Both the position numbers and the translations under genes were made by a program. A stretch of 53,108 bases of DNA from Frankia sp. AiPa1 (lineage in GTDB: Bacteria > Actinomycetota > Actinomycetes > Frankiales > Frankiaceae), in the NCBI RefSeq assembly GCF_023243075.1, contig NZ_JALKFZ020000124.1:1-53108 (forward strand), read 5' to 3'. The first letter of the stretch is position 1; each line of letters begins with the position of its first letter. Below the pieces are notes generated by a model. It saw nothing but the letters and a program-made list of their open reading frames with translations, was not told where the DNA came from and ran no database searches. This document shows positions 33,471-42,435 of the stretch, piece after piece.

Positions 33471-35114
33471 CTACGGGGCCAGGCGGGCGGCGGCCCGGCG
33501 GCGCAGCTCGGCCTTGATGATTTTGGCCGTGGACGTCCGGGGGAAGTCCGCCACGGCTTCCAGGTACTCCGGGACCTTCTGGCGGCCGAGGCCGGCACCG
33601 AGCAACGATGCGCGGATCTCGTCGAGGCCGGGAGCGGGCGTGCCCGGCGCCATCCGCAGCACCGCGCCGACCTTCTCGCCGAACCGGTCGTCCGGCACCG
33701 CGATGACGGCGACCTCGAGCAGCGCGGGCACGACCTGGAGCAGGAGCTCCTCGACCTCGGCCGCGCTGATGTTCTCGCCGCCGCGGATGACGATGTCCTT
33801 CTTGCGATCGGTGATGGTCAGGCAACCGGTCTCGTCGAGCACGCCGATGTCCTCGGTGCGATACCAGCCTTCGGCGTCGAAGGCACGCTCGGTCAGCACC
33901 GGGTCGGTGTAGCCGATGGCGCAGTCCGGCCCGCGGGACCAGATCTCGCCGGGAGTCCCGGTGGGTACGGGCCTGCCGTCGTCGTCGAGCAGTTTGATCT
34001 CGACTCCGGACATCGGCCGCCCGTCCGTGCGCAGCCGCGACCGGGCATCGTGCGTGTGCAGGGAGCCTGTGATCGACGGATGCTCGGTCGAGCCGTAGCT
34101 GCGCAGCAGGGAGATGCCGGCCTGGGTCGCTCGTTCGCCGACGGCCACGGGAACGGCCGACCCGCCGAGGCCGACGTAGCCGATCAGGGCCAGGTGCTCG
34201 GCGGTGCAGTCGGGATGGTCCAGCAGGCTCGTCAGGAAGAAGGTCGAGCCGGACCCGGCGGAGAGCTTCCAGGTACGCATCAGAGACAGCACCGTGGCCG
34301 GGTCCCAGACGTCGACGAGATGCACCGGCCTGTCGTACATGGCAGGCATGAGCATCGAGTTGAGCATGCCCATGAAATGGCCGACGGGGGCGCCGGTGAG
34401 CGTGTTGCGGCCGCCGGAGGCGTCCATGCCGACGAGCTGACGCAGCTCCGCGCCGAGCGTGTTGTGGGAGTGCACGACGCCCTTCGGGTCCGAGGTCGTG
34501 CCCGAGGTGTAGGCGACGACGACCGGGCTGTCCGGGTCGGTCGTGGCCGGTTCGGCGAGCGTCGGGCCGTCCGCGAGGGCGTCGAACGGGATGGCGTTCG
34601 CGGGCAGCGGCTCATCCTCGGCTCCGACGACGGCGACCACGGTGACCGACGGCGCGGCGGCCAGGACGGTCGGGAGATCGGCGAGGAAATCGCGGCGGCC
34701 GAACCGCGCCGCGGTCACGAAGGCGACCACCTCGGTGCGGCGCAGGATGTACGAGACCTCCTTGACGCCGTAGAAGTGGACGATGGGCACGACGACGGCG
34801 CCGAGGAACGAGGTCGCGTAGAAGGCGACGGCGGCCTCGGCCCAGTTGGGCAGCTGGAAGGCGACCGTGTCACCGGGACGCACCCCACGTGCGGCGAGAC
34901 CGCCCGCGACGGCGAGCGCGCGTTCCCGCAGCTCACCGAAGGTTCCCGACCAGGGCCGCTCGGCGGAGTGGACGTGGAACTCCTGCGTGGCGTGGTCGCG
35001 TAGCGACTGGTCGATCGTCGCGCTGAAGGCCGCGTCGTCCCAGTGGCCCTCGCGCCGCCACGCGGCGGTCACGTCGGCGGGGATCTTTCGGGCCGGCCAT
35101 CGCTGTGCGGACAT
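33471..35114 (-). CDS. AMP-forming acyl-CoA synthetase/ligase
   Basis: A 547-residue ANL-superfamily enzyme that activates a carboxylic acid through an acyl-adenylate to the CoA thioester. Motifs: P-loop-like VVAYTSGTTSDPKGVVHSH (about residue 200), LLRSYGSTEHPSITGS (A5-type motif), GWYRTEDIGVLDETGCLTIT with the ATP-binding Asp, DRKKDIVIRGGENISAAEVE hinge, and the C-terminal catalytic Lys in PRTSTAKIIKAEL. It resembles cyclohexanecarboxylate/medium-chain type ligases, but substrate is not readable from sequence. It is the last leftward gene of the catabolic cluster, 215 bases after the TetR gene, and probably primes the substrate. Confidence 0.9.
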   Translation of the reverse strand: MSAQRWPARKIPADVTAAWRREGHWDDAAFSATIDQSLRDHATQEFHVHSAERPWSGTFGELRERALAVAGGLAARGVRPGDTVAFQLPNWAEAAVAFYATSFLGAVVVPIVHFYGVKEVSYILRRTEVVAFVTAARFGRRDFLADLPTVLAAAPSVTVVAVVGAEDEPLPANAIPFDALADGPTLAEPATTDPDSPVVVAYTSGTTSDPKGVVHSHNTLGAELRQLVGMDASGGRNTLTGAPVGHFMGMLNSMLMPAMYDRPVHLVDVWDPATVLSLMRTWKLSAGSGSTFFLTSLLDHPDCTAEHLALIGYVGLGGSAVPVAVGERATQAGISLLRSYGSTEHPSITGSLHTHDARSRLRTDGRPMSGVEIKLLDDDGRPVPTGTPGEIWSRGPDCAIGYTDPVLTERAFDAEGWYRTEDIGVLDETGCLTITDRKKDIVIRGGENISAAEVEELLLQVVPALLEVAVIAVPDDRFGEKVGAVLRMAPGTPAPGLDEIRASLLGAGLGRQKVPEYLEAVADFPRTSTAKIIKAELRRRAAARLAP

Positions 35115-35281
35115 GCGCTCTCCTCGCGGCCCTCCCGCCCGCCGGGCGCGAGGGATCGGACCATGCTCCGGAGCGCGCGCCAGCGAGCGCGGACGCCGAC
35201 CCGAGAAAGGGTCTGGGCCGCGCGGGCAGCGTCGCGCGGGTTGTGCCGGGCGGACGGCCGACGGGTTGGGTTGGCGGGGCT

Positions 35282-35322
35282 GCGTCAGCGGGGTTGCGCC
35301 GGCGGGGTTGCGCCGGCGGATT
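35282..35322 (+). repeat. 14-base tandem repeat
   Basis: Units GCGTCAGCGGGGTT, GCGCCGGCGGGGTT and GCGCCGGCGGATT lie between the TetR stop and the acyl-CoA ligase start, ending eight bases before the TetR stop codon. They may reflect slippage or form hairpins ending the TetR transcript. Confidence 0.65.
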
Positions 35323-35329
35323 GCGTGGT

Positions 35330-36025
35330 CTAGAAGGACTGGCTGTCCGAGGGCGCCTGGCGCAGGCCCTCGAGGGTCGCCCGCAGCCGCGGAATGTCCG
35401 AGCGGCAGATACCTCCGAGGCAGAACTCCCAGAGGTATTCGCCGAGGTCCTCCGGCGCCCAGGGCCCGTGCGCGAACGAATAGTGGTGGAAGACCGACAT
35501 GGTGACGAGTGAGATCATCTGCGCGTCGCGCGCGGAGTCGCTCGGGGGCAGCAGGCCCGCGTCCTGCGCGTCGCGCAGCTCCCGCTCGATCAGGTCGACG
35601 AATGGATGATCGGCCTCCGCGACCTCGTCCGGATAGCGCTCGCGTAGCCGCCAGTGCTCCGAGGTCACGAAACGGCCGCCCGGCACGTCCTTGGACAGCC
35701 CGGACACGGTCCGCGTGAGGTAGTACCGCAGCCGTGACACCGGGTCGGGCAGCTCGCGGGCGGCCTCCTCGTAGCGCGCCGCGCTCTCCGCGACGAGATC
35801 CCCGAGTACGGCCAGCAGCAGCTGGTCCTTTCCCGCGAAATGCCGGTAGAAGGTCTGCATGGCCACGCCCGCCTCCTTCACCAGTTCCTGCGTCGTGAAG
35901 GAGGCACCCTTGGTGACGGTCAGGCGACGGGCGGCCGCGATGATGTCCCCCGCCTGTTGCACGCTCCGTGATCGTGAGCGGTTCACCACCGGGGATCGGT
36001 CGGCGGCGCGTTCGGCCCAGGCCAT
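35330..36025 (-). CDS. TetR-family transcriptional regulator
   Basis: A 231-residue TetR repressor. The helix-turn-helix is ASFTTQELVKEAGVAMQTFY followed by RHFAGKDQLLLAVLGDLVAE (about residues 40-80); the ligand-binding helical domain follows and ends in a variable acidic-polar tail. It lies within the catabolic cluster, 19 bases downstream of the F420-type nitroreductase, so it is likely co-transcribed with the genes it controls and may respond to the pathway substrate or its CoA ester. Confidence 0.88.
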   Translation of the reverse strand: MAWAERAADRSPVVNRSRSRSVQQAGDIIAAARRLTVTKGASFTTQELVKEAGVAMQTFYRHFAGKDQLLLAVLGDLVAESAARYEEAARELPDPVSRLRYYLTRTVSGLSKDVPGGRFVTSEHWRLRERYPDEVAEADHPFVDLIERELRDAQDAGLLPPSDSARDAQMISLVTMSVFHHYSFAHGPWAPEDLGEYLWEFCLGGICRSDIPRLRATLEGLRQAPSDSQSF

Positions 36026-36044
36026 GGCAGCAGACTACCCGCGC

Positions 36045-36479
36045 TCAGACCGGCGACAGGACCACGACGGGGATAGGCCGCTCGGTGCGGGTCTGATAGG
36101 TGTTGTAGTTGGGCCAGGCCCGAGCGACGATTCCCCACAGCCGCGGCTTGTCCTCGTCCGACGCCGTCGACGCGCGGACCTTGAACTTCTCGCCGCGGAC
36201 CTGGATCTCGGCGTTCGGGTCCGCCAGCAGATTCCGGTACCACAGCGGGTGCTTCGGAGCGCCACCCATCGACGCCACGACCAGAAAATCGTCGCCGTCC
36301 CTGGCGAAGATGAGCGCGGTGGTGCGGGGCTGGCCGGACTTGCGCCCGGTCGTGGTGAGCAGCAGCGTGGTCACGCCGTTCCAGCGGTAGCCGACCTCGC
36401 CGTCCGTCTCGCGATAGCGCTGCACGTGCTCGTCGCCCACGAGCAGGAGATCGGGGGCCTGGTAGCTCGGTGTACTCAT
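36045..36479 (-). CDS. Deazaflavin (F420)-dependent nitroreductase family protein
   Basis: A 144-residue split-barrel protein of the DDN/DUF385 family: LLLTTTGRKSGQPRTTALIF, FLVVASMGGAPKHPLWYRNL and EIQVRGEKFKVRASTA are the core. The TGRKSG and G-x-PKHPxW segments are the usual F420-contacting region. Members use reduced F420 to reduce quinones, nitro groups or enones. Within this cluster it may reduce an unsaturated pathway intermediate, which is an inference. ATG 36479; the upstream P450 gene ends 88 bases away, across a short duplicated sequence. Confidence 0.87.
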   Translation of the reverse strand: MSTPSYQAPDLLLVGDEHVQRYRETDGEVGYRWNGVTTLLLTTTGRKSGQPRTTALIFARDGDDFLVVASMGGAPKHPLWYRNLLADPNAEIQVRGEKFKVRASTASDEDKPRLWGIVARAWPNYNTYQTRTERPIPVVVLSPV

Positions 36480-36497
36480 CGTGCGAGCCCTTCTGCT

Positions 36498-36537
36498 GGT
36501 CCGGGTGGAATCGGCTGCCGGTCCGGGTGGAATCGGC
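36498..36537 (+). repeat. Duplicated 18-base sequence
   Basis: GGTCCGGGTGGAATCGGC occurs perfectly at 36498-36515 and 36520-36537, separated by four bases, just upstream of the nitroreductase start codon. Confidence 0.8.
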
Positions 36538-36566
36538 CGACCGTCTCGTCTCGGGACGGAATGCGG

Positions 36567-37808
36567 TCAGCCGAACAGCACGGGGATTTCGGTCGCGCCG
36601 CGTTCGTACATTCCGATCAGCTGCGGCTGCGCGGCGTCGGGGTCGAGTCGTAGGTTCGGTAGCCGGTCGAGCAGAGCGTTGACGCCGGTCGTGATCTCCG
36701 CCCGGGCGACGTGCATGCCCAGGCAGATGTGCGGGCCACCGCCGAAGCCGAGCGACCGTTTCATCGGCCGGTGGATGTCGAACTCGTCCGGGCGCTCCCA
36801 GCGCGCCGGGTCCCGGTTCGCGGCGCCGATACAGAGATGGATGACCGAGCCCTTCGGCAGGTGCACGCCGTGGAAGTCGACGTCCGCGGTGACCCAGCGG
36901 GAGAACATCGGGTCGGTCGGGCACCAGCGCAACGACTCCTCGATGGCCGCTTTCAGGAGTGTGCGGTCCTCCCTGACCTCGGCCAGCGCCTCGGGCCGCG
37001 ACAGCAGGGCGGTCAGGGTGATGCCCATCTGCTTCCAGGTGGTGCCGGAACCGGCGAGCAGGAGCAGGACGGCGAAGGAGTAGATCTCCGCGTCGGACAG
37101 GTGGTGCCTGGTGCCATCCTCGTCAACCACCTCGGCTGCGACGAGGATGCTGATCAGGTCGTCCTTGGGCTCCGCCCGGCGCGCCGCGACGATCGGGGCG
37201 ATCCTTTCGATGACCTTCGGTGTTTCCATCAGGACCTCGCGGAGGTCCAGCGCCTGCTCGACGGGGACACCGAAGCTGCTGGTGATCGTCAACACCGGGA
37301 TGGCCGCGCAGAAATCGACGTTGAGCTCGGCGCGGCCGTCGTTCTCGAAGCTGTCGACGAGGAGGGCGACGGTCTGTTCGATCCAGTTCACGCCCCACCA
37401 TTTGGCCTTCGCCGGCACGAAGGACGGCTGGACCAGCGCGCGATAGCGGCGGTGGCGGTTGCCGCCCATTGTCAGCAGGCTCGTGCCGACGCCGATGTCG
37501 CCCTGGGTGCCGAGGTCCGTGGACGAGGAGAACAGCTTCTCGTTGCGGTAGACCTCGTCGCAGACGGCGAAGCTGAAGGTGGAGAAGTGCGGCCTGTCCG
37601 ACTCGGGAAGGCCGTGAAAGAAGGCGTCGCCCTGGTAGCCGGTCAGCTCGTGGACCGTGCCCGGATGGACGGGTGCCCGCTCGCGCAGTTCGTGCCAGAC
37701 GGGGTTGGGATCCGACCCGTAGTCGCCGCCGGTGGCGAGGTTGTAGCTGCTGCGCAGGTCGAACAACTTCCGGACGCGCTCTCGGTCCAGGAGGTGGGTG
37801 GCGGTCAC
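36567..37808 (-). CDS. Cytochrome P450
   Basis: A 413-residue soluble bacterial P450. The I-helix oxygen-activation motif is LLAGSGTTWKQ, the K-helix ExxR is EESLRW, and the heme-binding loop is FGGGPHICLG with the axial Cys near residue 362. The start MTATHLLDRERVRKLFDLRS has no membrane anchor. Electron partners are not encoded nearby. In this cluster it probably hydroxylates a hydrophobic substrate before further oxidation by the dehydrogenases; the resemblance to steroid/terpenoid P450s is general only. It lies 75 bases downstream of the amidohydrolase gene, same strand. Confidence 0.93.
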   Translation of the reverse strand: MTATHLLDRERVRKLFDLRSSYNLATGGDYGSDPNPVWHELRERAPVHPGTVHELTGYQGDAFFHGLPESDRPHFSTFSFAVCDEVYRNEKLFSSSTDLGTQGDIGVGTSLLTMGGNRHRRYRALVQPSFVPAKAKWWGVNWIEQTVALLVDSFENDGRAELNVDFCAAIPVLTITSSFGVPVEQALDLREVLMETPKVIERIAPIVAARRAEPKDDLISILVAAEVVDEDGTRHHLSDAEIYSFAVLLLLAGSGTTWKQMGITLTALLSRPEALAEVREDRTLLKAAIEESLRWCPTDPMFSRWVTADVDFHGVHLPKGSVIHLCIGAANRDPARWERPDEFDIHRPMKRSLGFGGGPHICLGMHVARAEITTGVNALLDRLPNLRLDPDAAQPQLIGMYERGATEIPVLFG

Positions 37809-37883
37809 GTCTGTTCCTTGTCTCGGGCCAAGCTCAGCGCACCCGTGGGATCAACAACCGTGACGGTGTCGTTGCCGGCCATG

Positions 37884-39092
37884 TCAGACGCCGGCCAGAA
37901 CAGGGGGTTCGGCCGGGGTGAAGCGGTAGAGCTTCTCCGCGTTGCCGCGCAGCAGCTTGTACTGGGTCTCCTCCGGCAGGTGGCTGATGATGCCCTTGAC
38001 GGTCTGGATGCAGTTCGGCCAGGTCGAGTCGGAGTGCGGGTAGTCCGTCTCGCACATGATGTTGTCCTCGCCGATTTCTGCCAGGCTGGCGATGCCGTGG
38101 TGGTCCTCGATGAAGCAGCCGTAGATGTGATCGCGGAAGAGCTGGCGGATGTCGAGGGTGTCGAGGTCGGCGTTGGTCACGGCCTGGTGGTCGGCGAAGA
38201 AGGCTCCGCGCTGGATCCAGTAGCGCTGCTTGTCGAGAACCTGCTCGGCCCGCTCCAGGTAGTAGGGCATCCAGCCGACCTCACCCTCCGACAGGGCGAT
38301 CTTCAGATTCGGGTGGCGCTGAAGATGCCCGGAGAACAGCCAGGACAGCATCGTGCCGGAGGTGCGCATCGCGCCCCAGGTCAGGTTTGCCAGGAAGGGT
38401 GTGTTCGAGGCGATCTTCGGTACCTGCGACGACGAGCCAACATGCATCGAGACGACCATCCGCAGGTCGTTGGCCGCGGCCAGCACCGGCTCCCAGTAGC
38501 CGGACGGGTCGTGAATCGTCGGCAGGCCCAGCGGCTCGGGGTTCTCGGAGAACGCGAACGAGGTCGAGCCCTTCGCCGCGCAGCGCTCCATTTCCGCGAC
38601 CGCGAGCTGCGGGTCCCACAATGGGATCAGGGTGAGTGGAATGTAGCGGCCGGGCGCCGCACCGCACCATTCCTCGAGCATCCAGTCGTTGTAGATCTTC
38701 AGGCACTCCAGGCCGAACTCGCGGTCGGACGCCTCGTAGAACATCTGCCCGCAGAACCGGGGCAGGGTCGGGAAGCACAACGAGGCGAGGACCCCGGCCT
38801 GGTTCATGTCCTTGATGCGCTCGGCGGCGTCGTAGCATCCCGGGCGCATGTCCTTGTAGGCCAGCGGTTCCGGGGAGAACTCCTCCTTGGACCTGCCGAC
38901 GACGGCGGACAGGCCGGACGACGGGAACTTCCTGCCGTCGTAGACCCAGTAGTCCATGCCCGTGCTGTCGACCTCCATGTGCGGGGCGCGGTCGCGATCC
39001 TTGGCCGCGACGCGCTCGACCCACAGATGCGGCGGCTCCAGCACGTGGTCGTCAACAGAGATCAGCCAGTCGAGGTTCAGGTTCGAGGTCAC
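37884..39092 (-). CDS. Amidohydrolase-2 family metal-dependent hydrolase
   Basis: A 402-residue TIM-barrel protein of the ACMSD/amidohydrolase-2 group. It has SVDDHVLEPPHLW at the N-terminus (DxH variant), VVSMHVGSSS with a central His, and CETDYPHSDSTWPNCIQTVK near the C-terminus with the catalytic Asp. Related proteins hydrolyse C-C or C-N bonds or decarboxylate aromatic acids, and are frequent in actinobacterial clusters for steroids and other cyclic compounds. The exact reaction is unknown. It sits between aldehyde dehydrogenase (42 bases) and P450 (75 bases), so operon membership is likely. Confidence 0.88.
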   Translation of the reverse strand: MTSNLNLDWLISVDDHVLEPPHLWVERVAAKDRDRAPHMEVDSTGMDYWVYDGRKFPSSGLSAVVGRSKEEFSPEPLAYKDMRPGCYDAAERIKDMNQAGVLASLCFPTLPRFCGQMFYEASDREFGLECLKIYNDWMLEEWCGAAPGRYIPLTLIPLWDPQLAVAEMERCAAKGSTSFAFSENPEPLGLPTIHDPSGYWEPVLAAANDLRMVVSMHVGSSSQVPKIASNTPFLANLTWGAMRTSGTMLSWLFSGHLQRHPNLKIALSEGEVGWMPYYLERAEQVLDKQRYWIQRGAFFADHQAVTNADLDTLDIRQLFRDHIYGCFIEDHHGIASLAEIGEDNIMCETDYPHSDSTWPNCIQTVKGIISHLPEETQYKLLRGNAEKLYRFTPAEPPVLAGV

Positions 39093-39133
39093 ACTTCCTC
39101 CTGTGGATCGATCGGATCGCGAAACCGGCGCTC

Positions 39134-40603
39134 TCAGCGGAGATCACCGACGGAGATATGCTTGATCTCCTGGAAGGATCGAATTCCGTCGGGCCCGCGT
39201 TCGCGGCCGAGGCCGCTCTGCTTGTAGCCACCGCTCGGCGCATAGGCGCTGAACAGACCGGCGTTCACGTTCACCGCGCCGGTCCGCAGCCGGCGGGCGA
39301 CGGCCGTCGCCGCGGTGACGTCGGCGCCGTAGACCTGGCCGGACAGACCGTAGGGACTGTCGTTGGCGATGCGCACCGCGTCGTCGAGGTCGCGGTAGCC
39401 CAGCACGCTGATGACCGGGCCGAAGATCTCCTCCTGCGCGGCCGGGTTGCTGTTGTCCGGCAGGTCGAGCACCGTCGGCTCGACGTAGTAGCCGGCGCCG
39501 AGGCCCGCGGGCCGGCCGCCACCCTGGGCGATCTTGGCGCCGTGCCGCTCCGCCGCCGCGATGACGCGGGCGCACCGGGCGCGGGCCGCGTCGTTGATGA
39601 GCGGCCCCATCGTCGACGCGGGGTCGGTCGGGGCGCCGACCTTCAACGCGCCGTACGTCCGGGAGACGATCTCGACGACTTCGTCCTTGCGGTCGGCGGG
39701 CACGATCATCCGGGTCGCGGCGACGCAGGCCTGGCCCGCCGTCAGCGCGACCACCGCCGCGGCGCCCGCGCCGACCTTCTCGACCGCGTCCGGCAGGTAG
39801 ATCTGCGCCGATTTGCCGCCCAGCTCCAGCGCCACGTGCTTCACCGTCGGCGCGGCCTGGGCGAGGATGCCGCGGCCCACCGCCGTCGAGCCGGTGAACG
39901 ACACCATGTCGACCGCGGGGTGGCTGGTCATCAGCTCGGCGCCGGCCGAGCCGTCCTCGATGACGATGCTCAGCACGCCGGCCGGCAGGCCCACCGCGTG
40001 CGCGGCACTTCCGAAGACCAGCGACGAGATCGGCGTCAGCGGGCTAGGTCGCAGCACCACCGAGTTGCCGGCCATGAGCGCCGGCAGCAGCTTCTGGAAC
40101 GCCATGATGATCGCGCCGTTGTACGGCGTGATCGCCGAGACGACGCCGACCGGCTCGAACCGACGGATGCTGGCCCTGACCCCGCCGCGGATCAGCTCGT
40201 CGAGGGGGACCGGGTTGGCCTCCTCGTGCGGCAGCGACAGATACAGGTCGATCGTGCCGCGCGCGAGCGTGATCCCGGCCGCGTACTGCGCGAACTCGGC
40301 GAACAGGGTCGGCTGCCCCGCCTCGGCGATCATCGTGGCGACGAGCCGCTCGTGGGCGCGTTCCAGCTCGTCGATCATCGCGCGTAGCACGGTGGCCCGC
40401 TCGGCCGCCGGGGTGTCCGCCCAGACACCGTGGTCGAAGCTGTCGCGTGCCGCGAGGATGGCCCGCTCGACATCCGCGGGTGACGCCGCCGCGACACTCG
40501 CGACGGTCGTCTCGTCGGCCGGGTTTTCGACGTCGAACGGTTGGCCGCCGTCGGCCCAGGCACCAGCGATGTACGAGGTGCGTTCGGCGAGGATCTCTGT
40601 CAC
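39134..40603 (-). CDS. NAD(P)-dependent aldehyde dehydrogenase
   Basis: A 489-residue ALDH-superfamily enzyme. GTG 40603 follows GGAAGGAG and gives the standard length. Catalytic elements are the general base in ALELGGKSAQIYL (about Glu258) and the nucleophile in AGQACVAATR (about Cys291); FTGSTAVGRGI and EEIFGPVISVLGY also match. It oxidises an aldehyde to the acid, possibly one generated by P450/dehydrogenase steps or by retro-aldol cleavage in this cluster. It lies 148 bases downstream of the thiolase-like gene and 42 bases before the amidohydrolase. Confidence 0.92.
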   Translation of the reverse strand: MTEILAERTSYIAGAWADGGQPFDVENPADETTVASVAAASPADVERAILAARDSFDHGVWADTPAAERATVLRAMIDELERAHERLVATMIAEAGQPTLFAEFAQYAAGITLARGTIDLYLSLPHEEANPVPLDELIRGGVRASIRRFEPVGVVSAITPYNGAIIMAFQKLLPALMAGNSVVLRPSPLTPISSLVFGSAAHAVGLPAGVLSIVIEDGSAGAELMTSHPAVDMVSFTGSTAVGRGILAQAAPTVKHVALELGGKSAQIYLPDAVEKVGAGAAAVVALTAGQACVAATRMIVPADRKDEVVEIVSRTYGALKVGAPTDPASTMGPLINDAARARCARVIAAAERHGAKIAQGGGRPAGLGAGYYVEPTVLDLPDNSNPAAQEEIFGPVISVLGYRDLDDAVRIANDSPYGLSGQVYGADVTAATAVARRLRTGAVNVNAGLFSAYAPSGGYKQSGLGRERGPDGIRSFQEIKHISVGDLR

Positions 40604-40750
40604 GAGGGCTCGCTCCTTCCTGTCTCGGCCCTGTCCCGGCCCTTCCGGCACCGGTCTTCCTGCTCCGGCCGCGTCAACGTCCACCGGCGGTGCTGGGCTG
40701 GTCGGCGTGCGCGGGGGCAGGTGTCGAGAACCCGCCCGCCCGAGTTCGGG

Positions 40751-41953
40751 TCAGACCGGATCGGACGTGTAGACGACCGCGCCGCCGAAGTGGGGCGAGG
40801 ACTGGCAGGCGACGCCCACCGTCGCGCGCTCGCGCTGACGCTCTCCCGCGCGGCCGGACAGCTGCAGATAGCACTCGAGCATCTGGGGGACGCCGTGCAT
40901 GCGACCGGTGCCCAGAGCCCCGCCGCCGGAGAGCACCGGCAACGCGTCGGGTTTGTCGCTGTCGATCCCGCCGGCCTCGACCAGACGGTGCGCCTCGCCC
41001 ACCGGGCAGATACCGAGCGATTCGAGCCAGAAGTAGACGAACGGCGAGAAGCCGTCATACATCTGGGGCAGGTCGACCTGGTCAGGCCGGATCCCGGTGG
41101 CGTCCCACAGCCGGCCGGCGAGGCCGGTGCCGGCGGCCATGATGTCGTCCAGCGGCCAGTGCAGCGGCAGTCGGTGGGCCGGCGTCGTGGCCGAGGCGTA
41201 CCCCGCGATGTGGACCGGCCTGTTGGGCAGGTCCATCGCCCGTTCCGCGGTCGTGAGGACGAACGCGGCAACCCCGTCGACGGGCATGTCGCAGTCGTAT
41301 CGGCAGATCGGGTCGCTGAGCATCGGCGCCGCCAGGTACTCCTCGACGCTGAGCGGCCGGTCGTGCCAGACCGACCACGGGATGCGGGCGCCGTTCTTGC
41401 GCGCCTCGGCCACGACGAGCGCGGTCGTCTCCCGGCTGGCGCCGTAGCGCTGGAGATACTCGTTGTACGGGAAGGCGATCATCGACAGTGGGCCGAAGAA
41501 GCCCTGCGGCGCCGTCCACTGCAGCGGGCCACCGACGCGGGTCATCGGGTTGCCGTGGTAGCTGCCGGGCGGGTTGTGCAGCGCCCGGTGCAGCAGCACG
41601 TACTCGGCCGCGCCGGTGGTGAGGGCGCCGACGGCGAGTGCCACGGCCCCGGGTAGCTGCCCGATGCCCTGGAAGCCCGCCGTGTAGCGCACCTCGGTGC
41701 CGATGTGGCCCGCGAGCCACTGCGCCGTCACGGTGCTCACGCCGTCCTCGATGGCATGGGCACCGGACGTCGGGAACAGCGAGGCCGCCACGAACCCGTC
41801 CACGTCGGCTGGCGCGAGTCCGGCGTCCGCGATGGCGGCACGGGCGGTGTCGACGGTGAGCGCGCCGAGCGGCCGCGGTGCGTGTCGACGGATGTCGCTG
41901 TGCGCGTAGCCGACGATCGCGACCTGGCCGCTTGCGGCCATCCGGCCGCTCAC
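40751..41953 (-). CDS. Thiolase-like protein (lipid-transfer/Ltp2-type)
   Basis: A 400-residue thiolase-fold protein: QVAIVGYAHSDIRRH at the start, ALTVDTARAAIADAGLAPAD and QMYDGFSPFVYFWLESLGIC with GTGRMHGVPQMLE toward the end. The position that carries the nucleophilic Cys in true thiolases (after ALxxAGLxPxDVDGF) reads AASLFPTSGAH, without Cys. This suggests a non-thiolytic enzyme such as the Ltp2 retro-aldolases of steroid side-chain degradation. Those enzymes need a DUF35 partner; here the DUF35 gene is immediately upstream with a GTGA overlap (start GTG 41953; ATG 41941 possible). Confidence 0.85.
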   Translation of the reverse strand: MSGRMAASGQVAIVGYAHSDIRRHAPRPLGALTVDTARAAIADAGLAPADVDGFVAASLFPTSGAHAIEDGVSTVTAQWLAGHIGTEVRYTAGFQGIGQLPGAVALAVGALTTGAAEYVLLHRALHNPPGSYHGNPMTRVGGPLQWTAPQGFFGPLSMIAFPYNEYLQRYGASRETTALVVAEARKNGARIPWSVWHDRPLSVEEYLAAPMLSDPICRYDCDMPVDGVAAFVLTTAERAMDLPNRPVHIAGYASATTPAHRLPLHWPLDDIMAAGTGLAGRLWDATGIRPDQVDLPQMYDGFSPFVYFWLESLGICPVGEAHRLVEAGGIDSDKPDALPVLSGGGALGTGRMHGVPQMLECYLQLSGRAGERQRERATVGVACQSSPHFGGAVVYTSDPV

Positions 41954-42435
41954 GGTGCGCCCGCCTGACCGGTGCCCGCCTGATCGGTACCCGCGGGCCC
42001 GACTCCCGCCAGCCGGAAGGCGGGGACGGACACCTCGGGCGTGACGTCCTCGAATGCCACCTCGACCGCCGCGCCCAGCACCAGCGGGGCGTCCACCCCG
42101 TCCACCAGGCGACCGATCGTGCGCAGCCCGGCCTGCACGGCAAGCTCGACGTCGACGAGCACGAACGGGACCTCGAACCCCGGCAGGAACGCCTGCCGCA
42201 CGACCGTCCACGACCGCACGACACCCCGCCCGCTCACGGGCGCGAAGGCGAACCCAGGGTCGGAGCTGCCGCACGCTGGGCAGATCTGGTCGGGCGGGAT
42301 GACGTAGGTGGCGCAGGTGCCGCAGCGGGCAACGGTCAGTACGTGCCTGGCCGCCGCCTCCCAGTACGTGGCCGAGACCTCGTCCGGGACTGGAAGGGGC
42401 CGGCTCGGTGCGGCCGGTGCGGCCGGCGAGGTCAC
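41950..42435 (-). CDS. Zn-ribbon OB-fold protein (DUF35/ChsH2-type partner)
   Basis: A 161-residue protein with an N-terminal rubredoxin-like zinc ribbon, CGTCATYVIPPDQICPACGS (two CxxC pairs, about residues 38-57), followed by an OB-fold (VVRSWTVVRQAFLPGFEVPF, VLVDVELAVQAGLRTIGRLV). DUF35 proteins bind acyl-CoA and form complexes with thiolase-fold partners. Tight overlap with the thiolase-like gene downstream (GTGA) and the CoA-transferase upstream (ATGA) supports a joint complex. The C-terminus is a Gly/Thr/Ala tail with GTDQAGTGQAG repeats. Confidence 0.88.
   Translation of the reverse strand: MTSPAAPAAPSRPLPVPDEVSATYWEAAARHVLTVARCGTCATYVIPPDQICPACGSSDPGFAFAPVSGRGVVRSWTVVRQAFLPGFEVPFVLVDVELAVQAGLRTIGRLVDGVDAPLVLGAAVEVAFEDVTPEVSVPAFRLAGVGPAGTDQAGTGQAGAP

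Noticed and set aside
36711..39227. Plus-strand frame of 838 codons opposite P450 and amidohydrolase
   Set aside because: It spans two well-supported genes on the other strand, lacks any family resemblance and is explained by the absence of stop codons in GC-rich antisense DNA.
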